Shown: positions 37,703 to 47,154, counted from the first letter of the stretch. The stretch: DNA of 64,000 nt from Acidobacteriota bacterium (GCA_003225495.1 QIAJ01000023.1:1-64000), one strand, 5' to 3'. The notes: generated from the sequence alone by a model not told the origin. Program-made: numbers and translations.

Positions 37703-38959
37703 ATGCTGCTCAAAGAACTCATCACGCAGGGATGGCTGGCGCTGAACCGCAATCGTTTGCGGTCGGTGCTCACTATGCTCGGCATCGTCTGGGGATTAGC
37801 GTCGGTCGTACTTTTGCTGGCCTATGGTCAGGGGCTGGGCGGCAGTGTGATCCACGCGTTCATGAACATGGGGAACGATGTGATCGTCCTCTGGCCGGGG
37901 CAGACCAGCCTTCAGGCAGGAGGACAGCGCGCCGGCAAGAAGGTCGAATACGAGTACGCCGACATCGAGGCGATTCGCGACGAAGTGCCGCTGGTGCGCG
38001 CCGTGAGCGCAGAGATTGACCGCGACTTCGGCTACAAGGTCGGCACACGCGTCGTCTCGATGAACACACGCGGGGTTGAGCTTCCCTACGGGCAAATGCG
38101 CAAGATCGACATTGAGACCGGACGCTACTTCAACGAATCCGACTTCCTGGAGCATCGCCGGGTTGTGATTCTCGGCTACAACGCCGCCAAGAAAGCCTTT
38201 CAGGGCGCGCCTGCCGTCGGTCAAAGCGTAAGCATCGGCGGGCTGGATTTTGAAGTGATTGGCGTGATGCGAAATAAGATTCAGGACTCGATGTACCAGG
38301 GCCCCGACAACGAAAACGGCTTCATCCCGTTCCCGCTATTCCGTGATCTGAAAAACATCAAAGATCCGGGCATGATCATCTTTCAGCCGCAGGCGGCGGA
38401 ACTGAACAAAAAAGCTTTAGCCGCAGTGCGGGAAGTGGTCGCGCGGCGCCATCACTTCGATCCGAAGGACGAAAAGGCCACTCCGGAGTGGGATACGGTG
38501 GACAGCAAGAAAGAAGTCAATGCGTTTTCTCTGGGTCTTCAAGCGGTGCTGGGACTAATCGGCGTGGTGACGCTGGCTGTGGGCGGGGTTGGCGTGATGA
38601 ATATCATGCTGGTATCGGTGACGGAACGGACCCGGGAGATCGGCTTGCGCAAAGCCGTTGGCGCGCGGCCACGGCATATCCTGACACAGTTTTTGCTCGA
38701 AGCGTTGGTGCTGACATTTTTCGGAGGAGTTTTCGGGATCCTGGTCGCGGTATTCCTGACCTGGGCAATTCCGCCAATGCCGCTCTACAGCGAGTTCTAC
38801 AAGACAGCCAATCATGAAGGCGACATCTTTCTGCGGATCTCGTCTGTTGTGGTGTTGATATCATTCGTTCTCCTATCCATGATTGGTATCATCTCGGGAT
38901 TCTTTCCTGCCCTGAAGGCCTCGCGCATGAATCCGATTGAGGCGCTGCGATACGAGTGA
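37703..38959 (+). CDS. ABC transporter permease (MacB/FtsX type)
   Basis: MLLKELITQGWLALNRNRLRSVLTMLGIVWGLASVVLLLAYG...GGVGVMNIMLVSVTERTREIGLRKAVGARPRHILTQFLLEA. Start set at ATG 37703 within listed ORF 37541..38959. Confidence 0.92.
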   Translation: MLLKELITQGWLALNRNRLRSVLTMLGIVWGLASVVLLLAYGQGLGGSVIHAFMNMGNDVIVLWPGQTSLQAGGQRAGKKVEYEYADIEAIRDEVPLVRAVSAEIDRDFGYKVGTRVVSMNTRGVELPYGQMRKIDIETGRYFNESDFLEHRRVVILGYNAAKKAFQGAPAVGQSVSIGGLDFEVIGVMRNKIQDSMYQGPDNENGFIPFPLFRDLKNIKDPGMIIFQPQAAELNKKALAAVREVVARRHHFDPKDEKATPEWDTVDSKKEVNAFSLGLQAVLGLIGVVTLAVGGVGVMNIMLVSVTERTREIGLRKAVGARPRHILTQFLLEALVLTFFGGVFGILVAVFLTWAIPPMPLYSEFYKTANHEGDIFLRISSVVVLISFVLLSMIGIISGFFPALKASRMNPIEALRYE

Positions 38960-39407
38960 ATCACATCGTTAATTCTTGATCGTCGATCCGTTGATTGCAA
39001 CTCCCCTCCGCGCAGTTTGAGTTTTCTCCGCACGGGGAAACTTGGAAATTCGCGGCCCTGTGAACTCTCTGCCGGGGAATGCGTATACCCAATGTCGCGG
39101 CAGATCACGGCGGAGGGGAACGGTCAATTTAGACATGCGAGTGTCTCTCCCAGACTAAGCGCCATCGGGGCAACTACGAGCCTAATGATAGCGATGGCTG
39201 GAGCCCAGACGACCCAAAACTCCGCTACAATCACCCTTCCATCGGATGCTGCATGTTCCCCTCTCGTTTTTTGTCCCAAGGATAGCTCTTCCTTAACAAT
39301 CACAAATCAACACTTAACAATCGTCTAGACCAACGTTCCTTGACGTTATTCCGCTCCCGGCTGATACTTTCGTCGGCCCCCGGACTCCATTACGTTGAGG
39401 CAAGAGA

Positions 39408-40220
39408 TTGGCGCGAACTTCGATCATCACCCTGACAACCGATTTCGGACTCAACGATCACTTTGTCGGCGCCATGAAGGGTGTCATCCTCGACCTCGCG
39501 CCCGACGCGCAGATTATCGACATCAACCATGCGGTGCAGCCGTTTGATGTGTTGGATGGTGCGCTGAGCATCTCACAGGCGTACTCCTACTACCCCTCCG
39601 GTACCGTGCACATGGTGATCGTGGACCCGGGCGTGGGAACGGCGCGGCGGCCGATCCTGGTCACCGGCGACCGTCACCAGTTCGTTGCGCCTGACAACGG
39701 CGTGCTGTCGATGATTTATGACCGCGAGGAGCGGATCTCGGTGCGGCACATAACAGCCGAACATTATTTTCTGCAGCCGCGCAGCAATACGTTTCATGCG
39801 CGAGACATCTTTTCTCCGGTCGCTGCTTATCTGGCGAAGGGTGTTGAGTCCGGCCGGTTCGGCGATGAGATCACTGATTATGTTCGCTTCGCGGCTCCGC
39901 GTCCGAAGCCGGTGGATGAACGGACGTTGCGGGGCGTCGTGCTGAAGATTGACCGATTTGGAAATCTTATTACGAACATCACGCCCGAGGATCTGCCTGC
40001 GCTCTTCGAGGCGCAGCCCCCAGCCTTCAAGATCACGGTGGGCAGCAAGGGTCAGGCCACGCGGATGTGCACGAATTATGCGGAAGGTTCGCCGGGAGAA
40101 GTGTTCGGCATTCTCGGGAGCATGGGATTTCTGGAAATAGCGGCGAACCGCGGATCTGCCTTCCAGTTGCTGGGCGCGGGCAAGGGAAGCGAAGTCAGTG
40201 TGGCGATGGAAGGGCGTTGA
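39408..40220 (+). CDS. SAM hydroxide adenosyltransferase (DUF62/SAM hydrolase, fluorinase/chlorinase superfamily)
   Basis: IITLTTDFGLNDHFVGAMKGVIL...IIDINHAV...VHMVIVDPGVGTARRPILV...FVAPDNGVLS...TFHARDIFSPVAAYLAKG...IDRFGNLITNI. TTG start. Confidence 0.9.
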   Translation: MARTSIITLTTDFGLNDHFVGAMKGVILDLAPDAQIIDINHAVQPFDVLDGALSISQAYSYYPSGTVHMVIVDPGVGTARRPILVTGDRHQFVAPDNGVLSMIYDREERISVRHITAEHYFLQPRSNTFHARDIFSPVAAYLAKGVESGRFGDEITDYVRFAAPRPKPVDERTLRGVVLKIDRFGNLITNITPEDLPALFEAQPPAFKITVGSKGQATRMCTNYAEGSPGEVFGILGSMGFLEIAANRGSAFQLLGAGKGSEVSVAMEGR

Positions 40221-40322
40221 AGTGTTTGAGAATCGGTATATAGTGAGTGCCAGAACTCTGGCTTCCTTGACTGTCGTTTTCTTCCTTCTGTTGTACTTGC
40301 GGCTCCAGACAGGCGGTTTAAC

Positions 40323-41726
40323 GTGGAAGACGCAAATTCACACATGACTCGCGCAAGGTCAGACGTCATCTCTCGTAGACTACTGTTTTTTGCTCTTGGA
40401 GTAATTTTCTTTGGGACAGCCGCACGTCGAGCATATGCCGTCCCTCAGGGAGAGACGCAAGCGAGTTCGCAAGAATCCACTGCATTTGACAATGCCTTTC
40501 GACTGCTCAGCGAGGGCTGGCAGCACAACACTTTGGCGGAGCAAAAGAAAGCGGCCGGGGTCTTGCTCGCGGAGACGGACAAACTTCCGGACTCGGACCC
40601 CCGGAAGGCGCGCGGCCTCTTGATGGCGTCCGGGCCATACTTTGACGACATGCCGCTGAAGATCGAACTGGTAAGGCGAGTCGTTGCGATCGACGAGAAA
40701 AATCTCGGACGCAACGCCCCAGAGGTGGCTTCCGACCTCCGCCACCTGGCGCTTTTCAATATGGCCACGGGCGACTTCATCGAATCAGAGAAGAACTATG
40801 GCCGGGCTGTAAAGATTGCTGAAGGCGCAGAGCAAATGGATAGCTTTCAGCGATCGATCATATTTTCTGAGGCCGCCGATTTTCAGGTGCGGCAGAAGCG
40901 GTACGAAGATGCGGAGCGGTTGATGCGGCGCGCAGTGGAAGTTTCCGCCGGGTTGCCGGCGGCACACGCGTCGATGCGTTTGCAATTCCGGGGCAGGCTG
41001 GCGGAGGTTTTGCGTCTGAATGGTAAGCAAGACGAAGCCGAGCGCCTTATGGCCGAGCCACCCCCAGCATCAAACACAGCCCGGGCTGATGCGGACTTCA
41101 CGAGTGCGGAAAACGATTCCCTGCGCGCCCGGCAGTACAAAGAACAAGGCAAGATGGAGGACGCGGAAGTGTTTTATAGGCACGCTATCTCGGCTTCCGA
41201 AAGGAATCCCGCCGGCGCGCCCCGGTTGGCATTGGACTTGAATGACTTGGCGGATATTTACCACTCTGAGAAAAGGGAGGTCGAAGCCGAAGAACTGTAC
41301 TGGCGCGCCCTCAGTGTTCGCGAAAAGAGTGTCAGCCCAGAGACCGCAGCCGATGCACGAGTCCTGAGTTACCCGTTTAGCCTGCAGAATTTTCTCCGAG
41401 CTCAGGGGCGGCTCAGCGAGATTGAGCCTGTCTACAAGCAGGCACTCGCGATGCAGGAACAATATTTAGGACCAAACGACTATTCGCTCAGTGAGACGAT
41501 GCAGATGCTGGCATCGGTTTATCGCGAGGAACATAATTCAGCGGCGGCCTTACCACTTTGTCGTCGCGCCCTCCAGATTGCTGAGCACAACTTCGGAGAA
41601 AATAGCTCCCGCCTGGCCGGGTTATTGGGTGAATATGCTCGCAACCTCGATGAATTGGGGCGCACCCGGGAGGCGGAATCGATGCGGATGCGCTCAGAGC
41701 GAATTCTTTCCGGAAAGACGCACTAA
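40323..41726 (+). CDS. TPR-repeat protein (kinesin-light-chain-like TPRs), exported
   Basis: Repeats such as AEVFYRHAISASERN, AEELYWRALSVREKS, EPVYKQALAMQEQYLGPNDYSLSETMQMLASVYREE. Confidence 0.8.
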   Translation: MEDANSHMTRARSDVISRRLLFFALGVIFFGTAARRAYAVPQGETQASSQESTAFDNAFRLLSEGWQHNTLAEQKKAAGVLLAETDKLPDSDPRKARGLLMASGPYFDDMPLKIELVRRVVAIDEKNLGRNAPEVASDLRHLALFNMATGDFIESEKNYGRAVKIAEGAEQMDSFQRSIIFSEAADFQVRQKRYEDAERLMRRAVEVSAGLPAAHASMRLQFRGRLAEVLRLNGKQDEAERLMAEPPPASNTARADADFTSAENDSLRARQYKEQGKMEDAEVFYRHAISASERNPAGAPRLALDLNDLADIYHSEKREVEAEELYWRALSVREKSVSPETAADARVLSYPFSLQNFLRAQGRLSEIEPVYKQALAMQEQYLGPNDYSLSETMQMLASVYREEHNSAAALPLCRRALQIAEHNFGENSSRLAGLLGEYARNLDELGRTREAESMRMRSERILSGKTH

Positions 41727-41772
41727 CGTAAGCGGCTTGCAGCCTTTGCCAGGTAACGAGAGCGGACGACAG

Positions 41773-42006
41773 CTAGAGACTCTTGGCCTTGGGATGGACA
41801 TACCGATCCATCTCCCCCGTCCACTTTAAAAAGCGCCAAAGGCTGTGGCGTTCGGTCCACAGAAATTCCCAAAACTCCAGAAATCCGATCTGGGTCATCT
41901 TGACTCCGGTAAAGGTCTCGATGCGCCAGAGCAGGTACGGACTGCGCCAGGGAGCAACCCGGTGGCCGCGAGTTGAGTTCCAGAGAAAACGAAACATTAG
42001 GCGCAT
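41773..42006 (-). CDS. Small tryptophan-rich hypothetical protein
   Basis: 77 aa with 7 Trp: MRLMFRFLWNSTRGHRVAPWRSPYLLWRIETFTGVKMTQIGFLEFWEFLWTERHSLWRFLKWTGEMDRYVHP. Sits in the gap between two plus-strand genes; composition looks protein-like. Confidence 0.6.
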   Translation of the reverse strand: MRLMFRFLWNSTRGHRVAPWRSPYLLWRIETFTGVKMTQIGFLEFWEFLWTERHSLWRFLKWTGEMDRYVHPKAKSL

Positions 42007-42097
42007 CGGAACCTAGTATAGCTCTGCTCCCAAAGCGGGCCTGCGCACTAGCGTAACCTCGCGCAACCGCCGAGTTATCGGCTGCAGGGATTCGGGC

Positions 42098-43975
42098 GTG
42101 CTTAAATATTCGCAGAGTACTCCGACTGCGAAATTGACCCACCATCCCAATTCGGCGAGCGCGCTTTTTGCTTCCAGCGAGAAGCGCAATCTGATCTTGT
42201 GTCTTGTGCTGGTAGTGGCGACGCTGGCCGTTTACAACGTCGTCAATCAAAACGGATTCGTGAACTACGACGATGACGTTTATGTCACCGCTAACCGCCA
42301 CGTCCAGGCGGGGCTGAGTTGGGAGACGATCCGCTGGGCCTTCGGCTCGTTTGACGCGGCCAACTGGCATCCGCTGACATGGATTTCCCATGCCGCGGAT
42401 TTTCAGCTTTTCAAACTGAATCCAGCGGGGCATCACTATATGAATGTTCTGCTGCATTGTGCGAACGTCGTGCTGCTGTTCTTGCTGTTCGTGCAGGCGA
42501 CGCAGCGGACGTGGCCATCGCTTGCGACTGCTGCGATTTTCGCGCTGCATCCGCTCAATGTGGAGTCCGTGGCCTGGGTCGCGGAGCGCAAGAACGTGCT
42601 CAGCATGTTGTTTCTCCTGCTCGCGCTTTGGGCTTACCAGCGCTACGTCTCGAAGCCGAACATTGCCAGATATGGCGCGGTTTTTCTTCTGTTCGCCTGT
42701 GGATTGATGGCGAAGCCGCAAGTCATCACGCTTCCCTTCCTGCTCTTGCTGTGGGACTACTGGCCGTTGCACCGATTGCAATTCGGTGCCACACGGGGCG
42801 GCGACCGCATGCGGCTTGGATGGTTGGTGCTGGAGAAAGTTCCGCTGCTCGCACTCTCGGCCGGCAGCGCTATTGTGACGATCGCCGCGCAACAGAGTGG
42901 CGGAGCGGTGCGGTCTGCGATCGAGTATCCATTCTCCGTGCGAATCGAGAACGCGGTCGCGGCTTACTTCGACTACATCGGGAGACTGCTCCGGCCGGTG
43001 CGACTGGCGCCCATGTATCCGCATCCGGGAGAATCTCTGCTGGCGTGGCAGATCGGCCTTGCGGCCCTGTTCGTGATCGCCGTCTCCGTGCTGGTCGTTC
43101 GCTTTCGTGAGAGGCGCTATCTGGTTGTGGGCTGGCTCTGGTTTCTAGGAGCGCTGGTGCCGATGATCGGGCTGGTGCAGGTGGGACAACAGGCTACCGC
43201 GGACCGTTACATGTATCTTCCCATGATCGGCTTGCTCTTTATACTGTGCTGGGGATCGGCCAATTGGGCGGGCGAGCGGAAAACTCGGGTGTTCAGTCTG
43301 CTTGCGGCTGCGGCGATCATACTGGTTGCGCTTGGAGCATTGACGTATCGCCAGGTCGGGTACTGGCATGACAGCGAGACCCTTTGGACACACGCCGCCG
43401 CTGTGACGAAAGACAACTATGTCGCGCATGTCAATCTTGGCGAAACGTTTCTCACCCAGGAACGAACGGAGGAAGCTGCTGCGCACTTTCGCGCTGCAGT
43501 ACAGATACGGCCAGGAGATCCGGCGGCGCATTTGAATCTTGGCACTTGCGAGCGGCGCCAGAAGAACTACGCTCCGGCATTGCAGGAAGATCAAGCTGTT
43601 CTTCGTCTTACTTCGGACAAAGGCCTGCGGACTTATGCGCTCGTCAATCTGGGGAGCGACTACCGACATTTGAAGGATTACGCGCGAGCGAGAGAGAGTT
43701 ATGGAGCGGCACTGCAAGTGAATCCGGAGACGGCTCGCGCCTTCGTCGGGTTGGGATTGCTGGCGGAAAAGGCCGCGGCGTTCGATGAGGCTGCGAAAAA
43801 TTACACGCGCGCGGTGGAACTGGAACCGAGCGACGTTGGTTACCTGTTGTTATCCCGAGCGCTGCAAGCGAGCGGCCAGACGGCAAGTTCGCAGTCTGCG
43901 CTGGAGTCAGCACAACGGATCTCGCCGGACTTCGATCGCGCGCAACAGGCGGTTCGCGACATGTTAGCTGAGTAG
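42098..43975 (+). CDS. Polytopic membrane protein with C-terminal TPRs (TMTC/ArnT-like glycosyltransferase-related)
   Basis: VVNQNGFVNYDDDVYVTANRHVQAGLSWETIRWAFGSFDAANWHPLTWISHAADFQLF...HPLNVESVAWVAERKNVLSMLF, multiple TMs, then TPRs. Confidence 0.85.
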   Translation: MLKYSQSTPTAKLTHHPNSASALFASSEKRNLILCLVLVVATLAVYNVVNQNGFVNYDDDVYVTANRHVQAGLSWETIRWAFGSFDAANWHPLTWISHAADFQLFKLNPAGHHYMNVLLHCANVVLLFLLFVQATQRTWPSLATAAIFALHPLNVESVAWVAERKNVLSMLFLLLALWAYQRYVSKPNIARYGAVFLLFACGLMAKPQVITLPFLLLLWDYWPLHRLQFGATRGGDRMRLGWLVLEKVPLLALSAGSAIVTIAAQQSGGAVRSAIEYPFSVRIENAVAAYFDYIGRLLRPVRLAPMYPHPGESLLAWQIGLAALFVIAVSVLVVRFRERRYLVVGWLWFLGALVPMIGLVQVGQQATADRYMYLPMIGLLFILCWGSANWAGERKTRVFSLLAAAAIILVALGALTYRQVGYWHDSETLWTHAAAVTKDNYVAHVNLGETFLTQERTEEAAAHFRAAVQIRPGDPAAHLNLGTCERRQKNYAPALQEDQAVLRLTSDKGLRTYALVNLGSDYRHLKDYARARESYGAALQVNPETARAFVGLGLLAEKAAAFDEAAKNYTRAVELEPSDVGYLLLSRALQASGQTASSQSALESAQRISPDFDRAQQAVRDMLAE

Positions 43976-43994
43976 TTTCTGGGTTCTGAAAAAA

Positions 43995-44022
43995 AAGGGC
44001 CGATGCGCATGCGTCGGCCCTT
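43995..44022 (-). terminator. Intrinsic terminator of the DUF2911 gene
   Basis: aagggccga-tgcgcatgcg-tcggccctt. On the minus strand the stem is followed by TTTTTTTTCAG. About 17 nt downstream of the minus-strand CDS. Confidence 0.85.
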
Positions 44023-44038
44023 CGCTGCTATTCGGCTG

Positions 44039-44572
44039 TTACTTCGTTATTTCGACGCTGGCTCGGGTATTTTCCCAGTCCATTTGCAGGGTGCACTTGC
44101 TGCCGCCCTGGTCGAATCCGATGGTGAAGTTCTCAACTGGCGCTCCGGTTTTGGAAACGGTCATGGGTACTCGCGCGAGATCTTCGCCTTCGCCCGGATA
44201 GTCCGTTCCCCACTCGCCCGTCTTTTTGCTGATAACCAGCGTCCACTTGTCGGCTTCCGGAATGGCAAAGATAGTGTAGCTACCGGCAGGTACATCCTTG
44301 CCGCCGACCTTAATGGCGCTATCCGTTACGAATGTGGTGGACTCATTCGCGCCGGCACGCCAGACCTTGCCGTAGGGAACGAGTGCGCCGAAGATCTTGC
44401 GGCCCTTGGCGCGCGGACTGGAATAGTCGATCTTGATGGACTTGCCGTCCGAAAATTTACATTCGGCGCTGGCCGGCGGACTGGGGCGCTTGGACTTATC
44501 TTCCTGGGCTGACGCAATTACCGCGACGGTGAACAGCACCATCGTAAGGAGAGCAAACTTCTTCATAACCAA
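44039..44572 (-). CDS. DUF2911 domain-containing secreted protein
   Basis: CKFSDGKSIKIDYSSPRAKGRKIFGALVPYGKVWRAGANESTTFVTDSAIKVGGKDVPAGSYTIFAIPEADKWTLVISKKTGEWGTDY: DUF2911 hallmarks. Confidence 0.92.
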   Translation of the reverse strand: MVMKKFALLTMVLFTVAVIASAQEDKSKRPSPPASAECKFSDGKSIKIDYSSPRAKGRKIFGALVPYGKVWRAGANESTTFVTDSAIKVGGKDVPAGSYTIFAIPEADKWTLVISKKTGEWGTDYPGEGEDLARVPMTVSKTGAPVENFTIGFDQGGSKCTLQMDWENTRASVEITK

Positions 44573-44680
44573 TTCCTCCCGAGCAAATTCCTTTAACTTT
44601 GATTCGCAGCTCGTAGCTCACTAACGGGCCGCCAACTGCTGCCCAAGAATTATACCCACTCCAGCATCTACAATCTCTGC

Positions 44681-44968
44681 ATGGCCGTCTTCGATGAAAA
44701 ACAGGAAGAGCTTGAACACTTTGAAACCCGCATGGGCGTCCCGCGGGGGCGCCTCGCCGTCACCATGGATCTGGTCACGGACGCGATGGCGCTCGTCGGA
44801 CAACATGGAGTCTATTGCCAGAGCCAACGCTCGCCGGGCAAGCCGGTGATGGATATTCAGCTGATCATGAAGAGCCTGACCGATGCGAAAGAGCTGATTC
44901 AGAGCGTGATGGAGGAATTGCGCACCAAAGCCCAGTCCCCGGCGGCACCTCCCGGCCGGTCGTATTGA
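44681..44968 (+). CDS. Small hypothetical protein (95 aa)
   Basis: ORF with protein-like composition and a -10-like TACAAT exactly 6 nt upstream of the ATG. Confidence 0.6.
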   Translation: MAVFDEKQEELEHFETRMGVPRGRLAVTMDLVTDAMALVGQHGVYCQSQRSPGKPVMDIQLIMKSLTDAKELIQSVMEELRTKAQSPAAPPGRSY

Positions 44969-44985
44969 CGGCTACACTTTAAGAG

Positions 44986-45129
44986 ATGGAGCGCAAAGTT
45001 TTCTGGATCGCATTTACGGTGTTGGGGTTGCTCGCAGACTTTTTGTTACCGCTCTGGTGGGCGCTGGTGGCTACGATTCCGATTGTGTACATTTCGTGGT
45101 GGGTCGCTTACCGGAGTGACTGGTTTTAG
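44986..45129 (+). CDS. Small membrane protein (47 aa), not in the supplied ORF track
   Basis: ATG 44986 to TAG 45129 translates to MERKVFWIAFTVLGLLADFLLPLWWALVATIPIVYISWWVAYRSDWF: one or two TM segments. Confidence 0.55.
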   Translation: MERKVFWIAFTVLGLLADFLLPLWWALVATIPIVYISWWVAYRSDWF

Positions 45130-45174
45130 CGCCAACAGAATATCGTCGGGCAAAAATGTGTTTCCGCCAGAGAT

Positions 45175-45194
45175 GAGACGCGGCAAAGCGTCTC
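45175..45194. repeat. Short inverted repeat gagacgc-ggcaaa-gcgtctc
   Basis: Exact 7-bp inverted repeat between convergent genes; related fragments near 50545 and 56504. Confidence 0.65.
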
Positions 45195-45197
45195 GAT

Positions 45198-46397
45198 TTA
45201 GGGTTTGATGGTGACCATCACTACTCCATGGGATGGGACTGCCACGCCGAACTTTCCTGAGGTCTTCGCCAGGTCTTTGTGTTGCCAGAGGTCGCGGACG
45301 TTTGCGGTCAGCTGATCGGGATAGCCTAGTTGTTCCCACGTTACGGAGATGCTCTGCTCAGATGCTCCACGGTTTAGCAGGATGACGGCGCGGTTGCCGC
45401 CTTTGAGTTGTTTCACCCACACTTCACCGGTTTCATTTCTGAAGACGCGCCTTCCCTGCATCCCCAGCGGGTCCTGGTCGATAGCGATCACTTCTTTGTT
45501 GGTGAGAATGTCGTGAATTTCCGGACGCATGCTTCGCAGATCGTTGCCGGCAATCAGGGGCGCGGCGAGAATCGCCCACAGGCTGAAATGCGAACGGTAC
45601 TCAACATCAGTCATACCGCCATTTCCGACCTCGAGCATGTCGGGATCATTCCAGTGGCCCGGCCCGGCGTAAGAATATAAACCGGCCTCTTCGTCTGCGA
45701 TGTCGAGCGCTCCATAGCTGCAGCAATCACCTGGCTTCCATTCTTTTTTGCCCCGCCAGCGATCCTGAATGTCGCCGGTGGTACGCCACAGGTTGCCGCC
45801 GACTTCTTTTCCCCAGAGCCAGGGCTGGGCCTTGCCCCATTCACAGATGCTTAGAACGATTGGGCGGCCGGATGCGTCGAGGGCCGCGCGGATGTTGGCG
45901 TAAGAGGCTTTAGCGTCCTGCGTGGTGGTGCTGCACCAGTCGTATTTCAGGTAATCGACTCCCCAGGCGGCGTATTGAAGGGCATCCTGATATTCATGTC
46001 CGAGACCGCCGGGGCGGCCGGCGCAGGTCTTCGATCCGGCATCGGAGTAAATGCCGAATTTTAGTCCCAGCGAGTGAACGTAGTCGGCGAGCGATTTGAT
46101 TCCGGAAGGAAACCGCTGCGGATCGGCGACGATGTTGCCGGCGGCGTCTCGATTCACCTGCCAGCAATCATCAATCACTACGTATTGGTAACCGGCTTCT
46201 TTCATGCCGGACTTCACCATCGCCTCGGCCATCGACTTGATCATGTCTTCGCTGACGTTGCAGGCAAATTTGTTCCAGCTGTTCCACCCCATCGGCGGCG
46301 TGAGAGCAAGTTTGGCTGAGATGCTGTCCTCGGCTATCAGGGGGGTAGCGACGAGTGTGAGTGCCAACAACGCGAGGACGGCCCGTTTTGATGACAT
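45198..46397 (-). CDS. Glycoside hydrolase family 27 (alpha-galactosidase-like), secreted
   Basis: LTPPMGWNSWNKFACNVSEDMIKSMAEAMVKSGMKEAGYQYVVIDDCWQ...LKFGIYSDAGSKTCAGRPGGLGHEYQDA...WGVDYLKYDWC...WRTTGDI. Confidence 0.93.
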   Translation of the reverse strand: MSSKRAVLALLALTLVATPLIAEDSISAKLALTPPMGWNSWNKFACNVSEDMIKSMAEAMVKSGMKEAGYQYVVIDDCWQVNRDAAGNIVADPQRFPSGIKSLADYVHSLGLKFGIYSDAGSKTCAGRPGGLGHEYQDALQYAAWGVDYLKYDWCSTTTQDAKASYANIRAALDASGRPIVLSICEWGKAQPWLWGKEVGGNLWRTTGDIQDRWRGKKEWKPGDCCSYGALDIADEEAGLYSYAGPGHWNDPDMLEVGNGGMTDVEYRSHFSLWAILAAPLIAGNDLRSMRPEIHDILTNKEVIAIDQDPLGMQGRRVFRNETGEVWVKQLKGGNRAVILLNRGASEQSISVTWEQLGYPDQLTANVRDLWQHKDLAKTSGKFGVAVPSHGVVMVTIKP

Positions 46398-46502
46398 GGT
46401 TTTCTCCGTAGGAATTCGCTGACAGTTGTATCAGAGGGCAGGCGCGTGCGAAAGGTTGGGCCCACTGGGTTGGGACACAAGGTTCAGGGGCACAACTCAG
46501 GC

Positions 46503-46850
46503 TTATCTATTGTCGGAAGGTATAGCTCTTGACCCGATCGCCCGTTTCACAGCGAATCGCTCGATTGGGACACATTTTGTATAGCTTGCAGAACGCGTTG
46601 CGTCCGAATCGCGCGCTTCTCGCTTCACGCGGTAGGTGCGCATGAAAGCGCACGCAGGCTGATGATCGTCCATCGAAAGAATGATGTTGTCATCAATAAT
46701 TCTGGGCATTCTGATTTGGTCCCGGTGGGCCCATTTCTGGATTGCGGCGTCATCAGTGTTTAGCGCGAGGGTATCAGATTGCTGAGCGGAGGCACCCACG
46801 ATCAGAATAGACGAGACAAACATAAAGCAGAGGCCAAGAGTTTTCATCAC
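46503..46850 (-). CDS. Hypothetical secreted protein
   Basis: 115 aa with signal peptide MKTLGLCFMFVSSILIVGASAQ; Cys-containing ACAFMRTYRVKRE...YTKCVP. Confidence 0.5.
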   Translation of the reverse strand: MMKTLGLCFMFVSSILIVGASAQQSDTLALNTDDAAIQKWAHRDQIRMPRIIDDNIILSMDDHQPACAFMRTYRVKREARDSDATRSASYTKCVPIERFAVKRAIGSRAIPSDNR

Positions 46851-46950
46851 TCACCCTCCTTATGGCTATTGCGCTCATTATAGCGCTGGAGTGCCTTCAC
46901 GTTCGACGGTTGGAATTTTTAAGGGAAAGTTGGCCTTTCGTGCCAACAGT

Positions 46951-47154
46951 TCAGCAACATCTCGGGCGTCGTGCCTTTGAAATTTCAGTCTCGCGCAGGA
47001 ATTCTCCGTAGGCGGCCGGCGATGAGGTCAATTTCTGACGAACCAGAAACCTTCTGTATGCGGACTCATCGAAAATTTCGCGCAGGATCGCCCATAGCAC
47101 TACGAACACCCGGATAACTTCCGCTGGGATTGCCCTTATCTTTTTCGTGTTCAT
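46951..47154 (-). CDS. YbdD/YjiX-family small protein (CstA-associated)
   Basis: ESAYRRFLVRQKLTSSPAAYGEFLRETEISKARRPRCC: conserved C-terminal RCC, immediately downstream of cstA. Start trimmed to MNTKK. Confidence 0.75.
   Translation of the reverse strand: MNTKKIRAIPAEVIRVFVVLWAILREIFDESAYRRFLVRQKLTSSPAAYGEFLRETEISKARRPRCC

Noticed and set aside
41723-43024. 433-aa minus-strand ORF
   Set aside because: Antisense to the well-supported TMTC/TPR membrane protein; composition (His/Arg/Gln-rich, no domain) is typical of a GC-rich shadow ORF.
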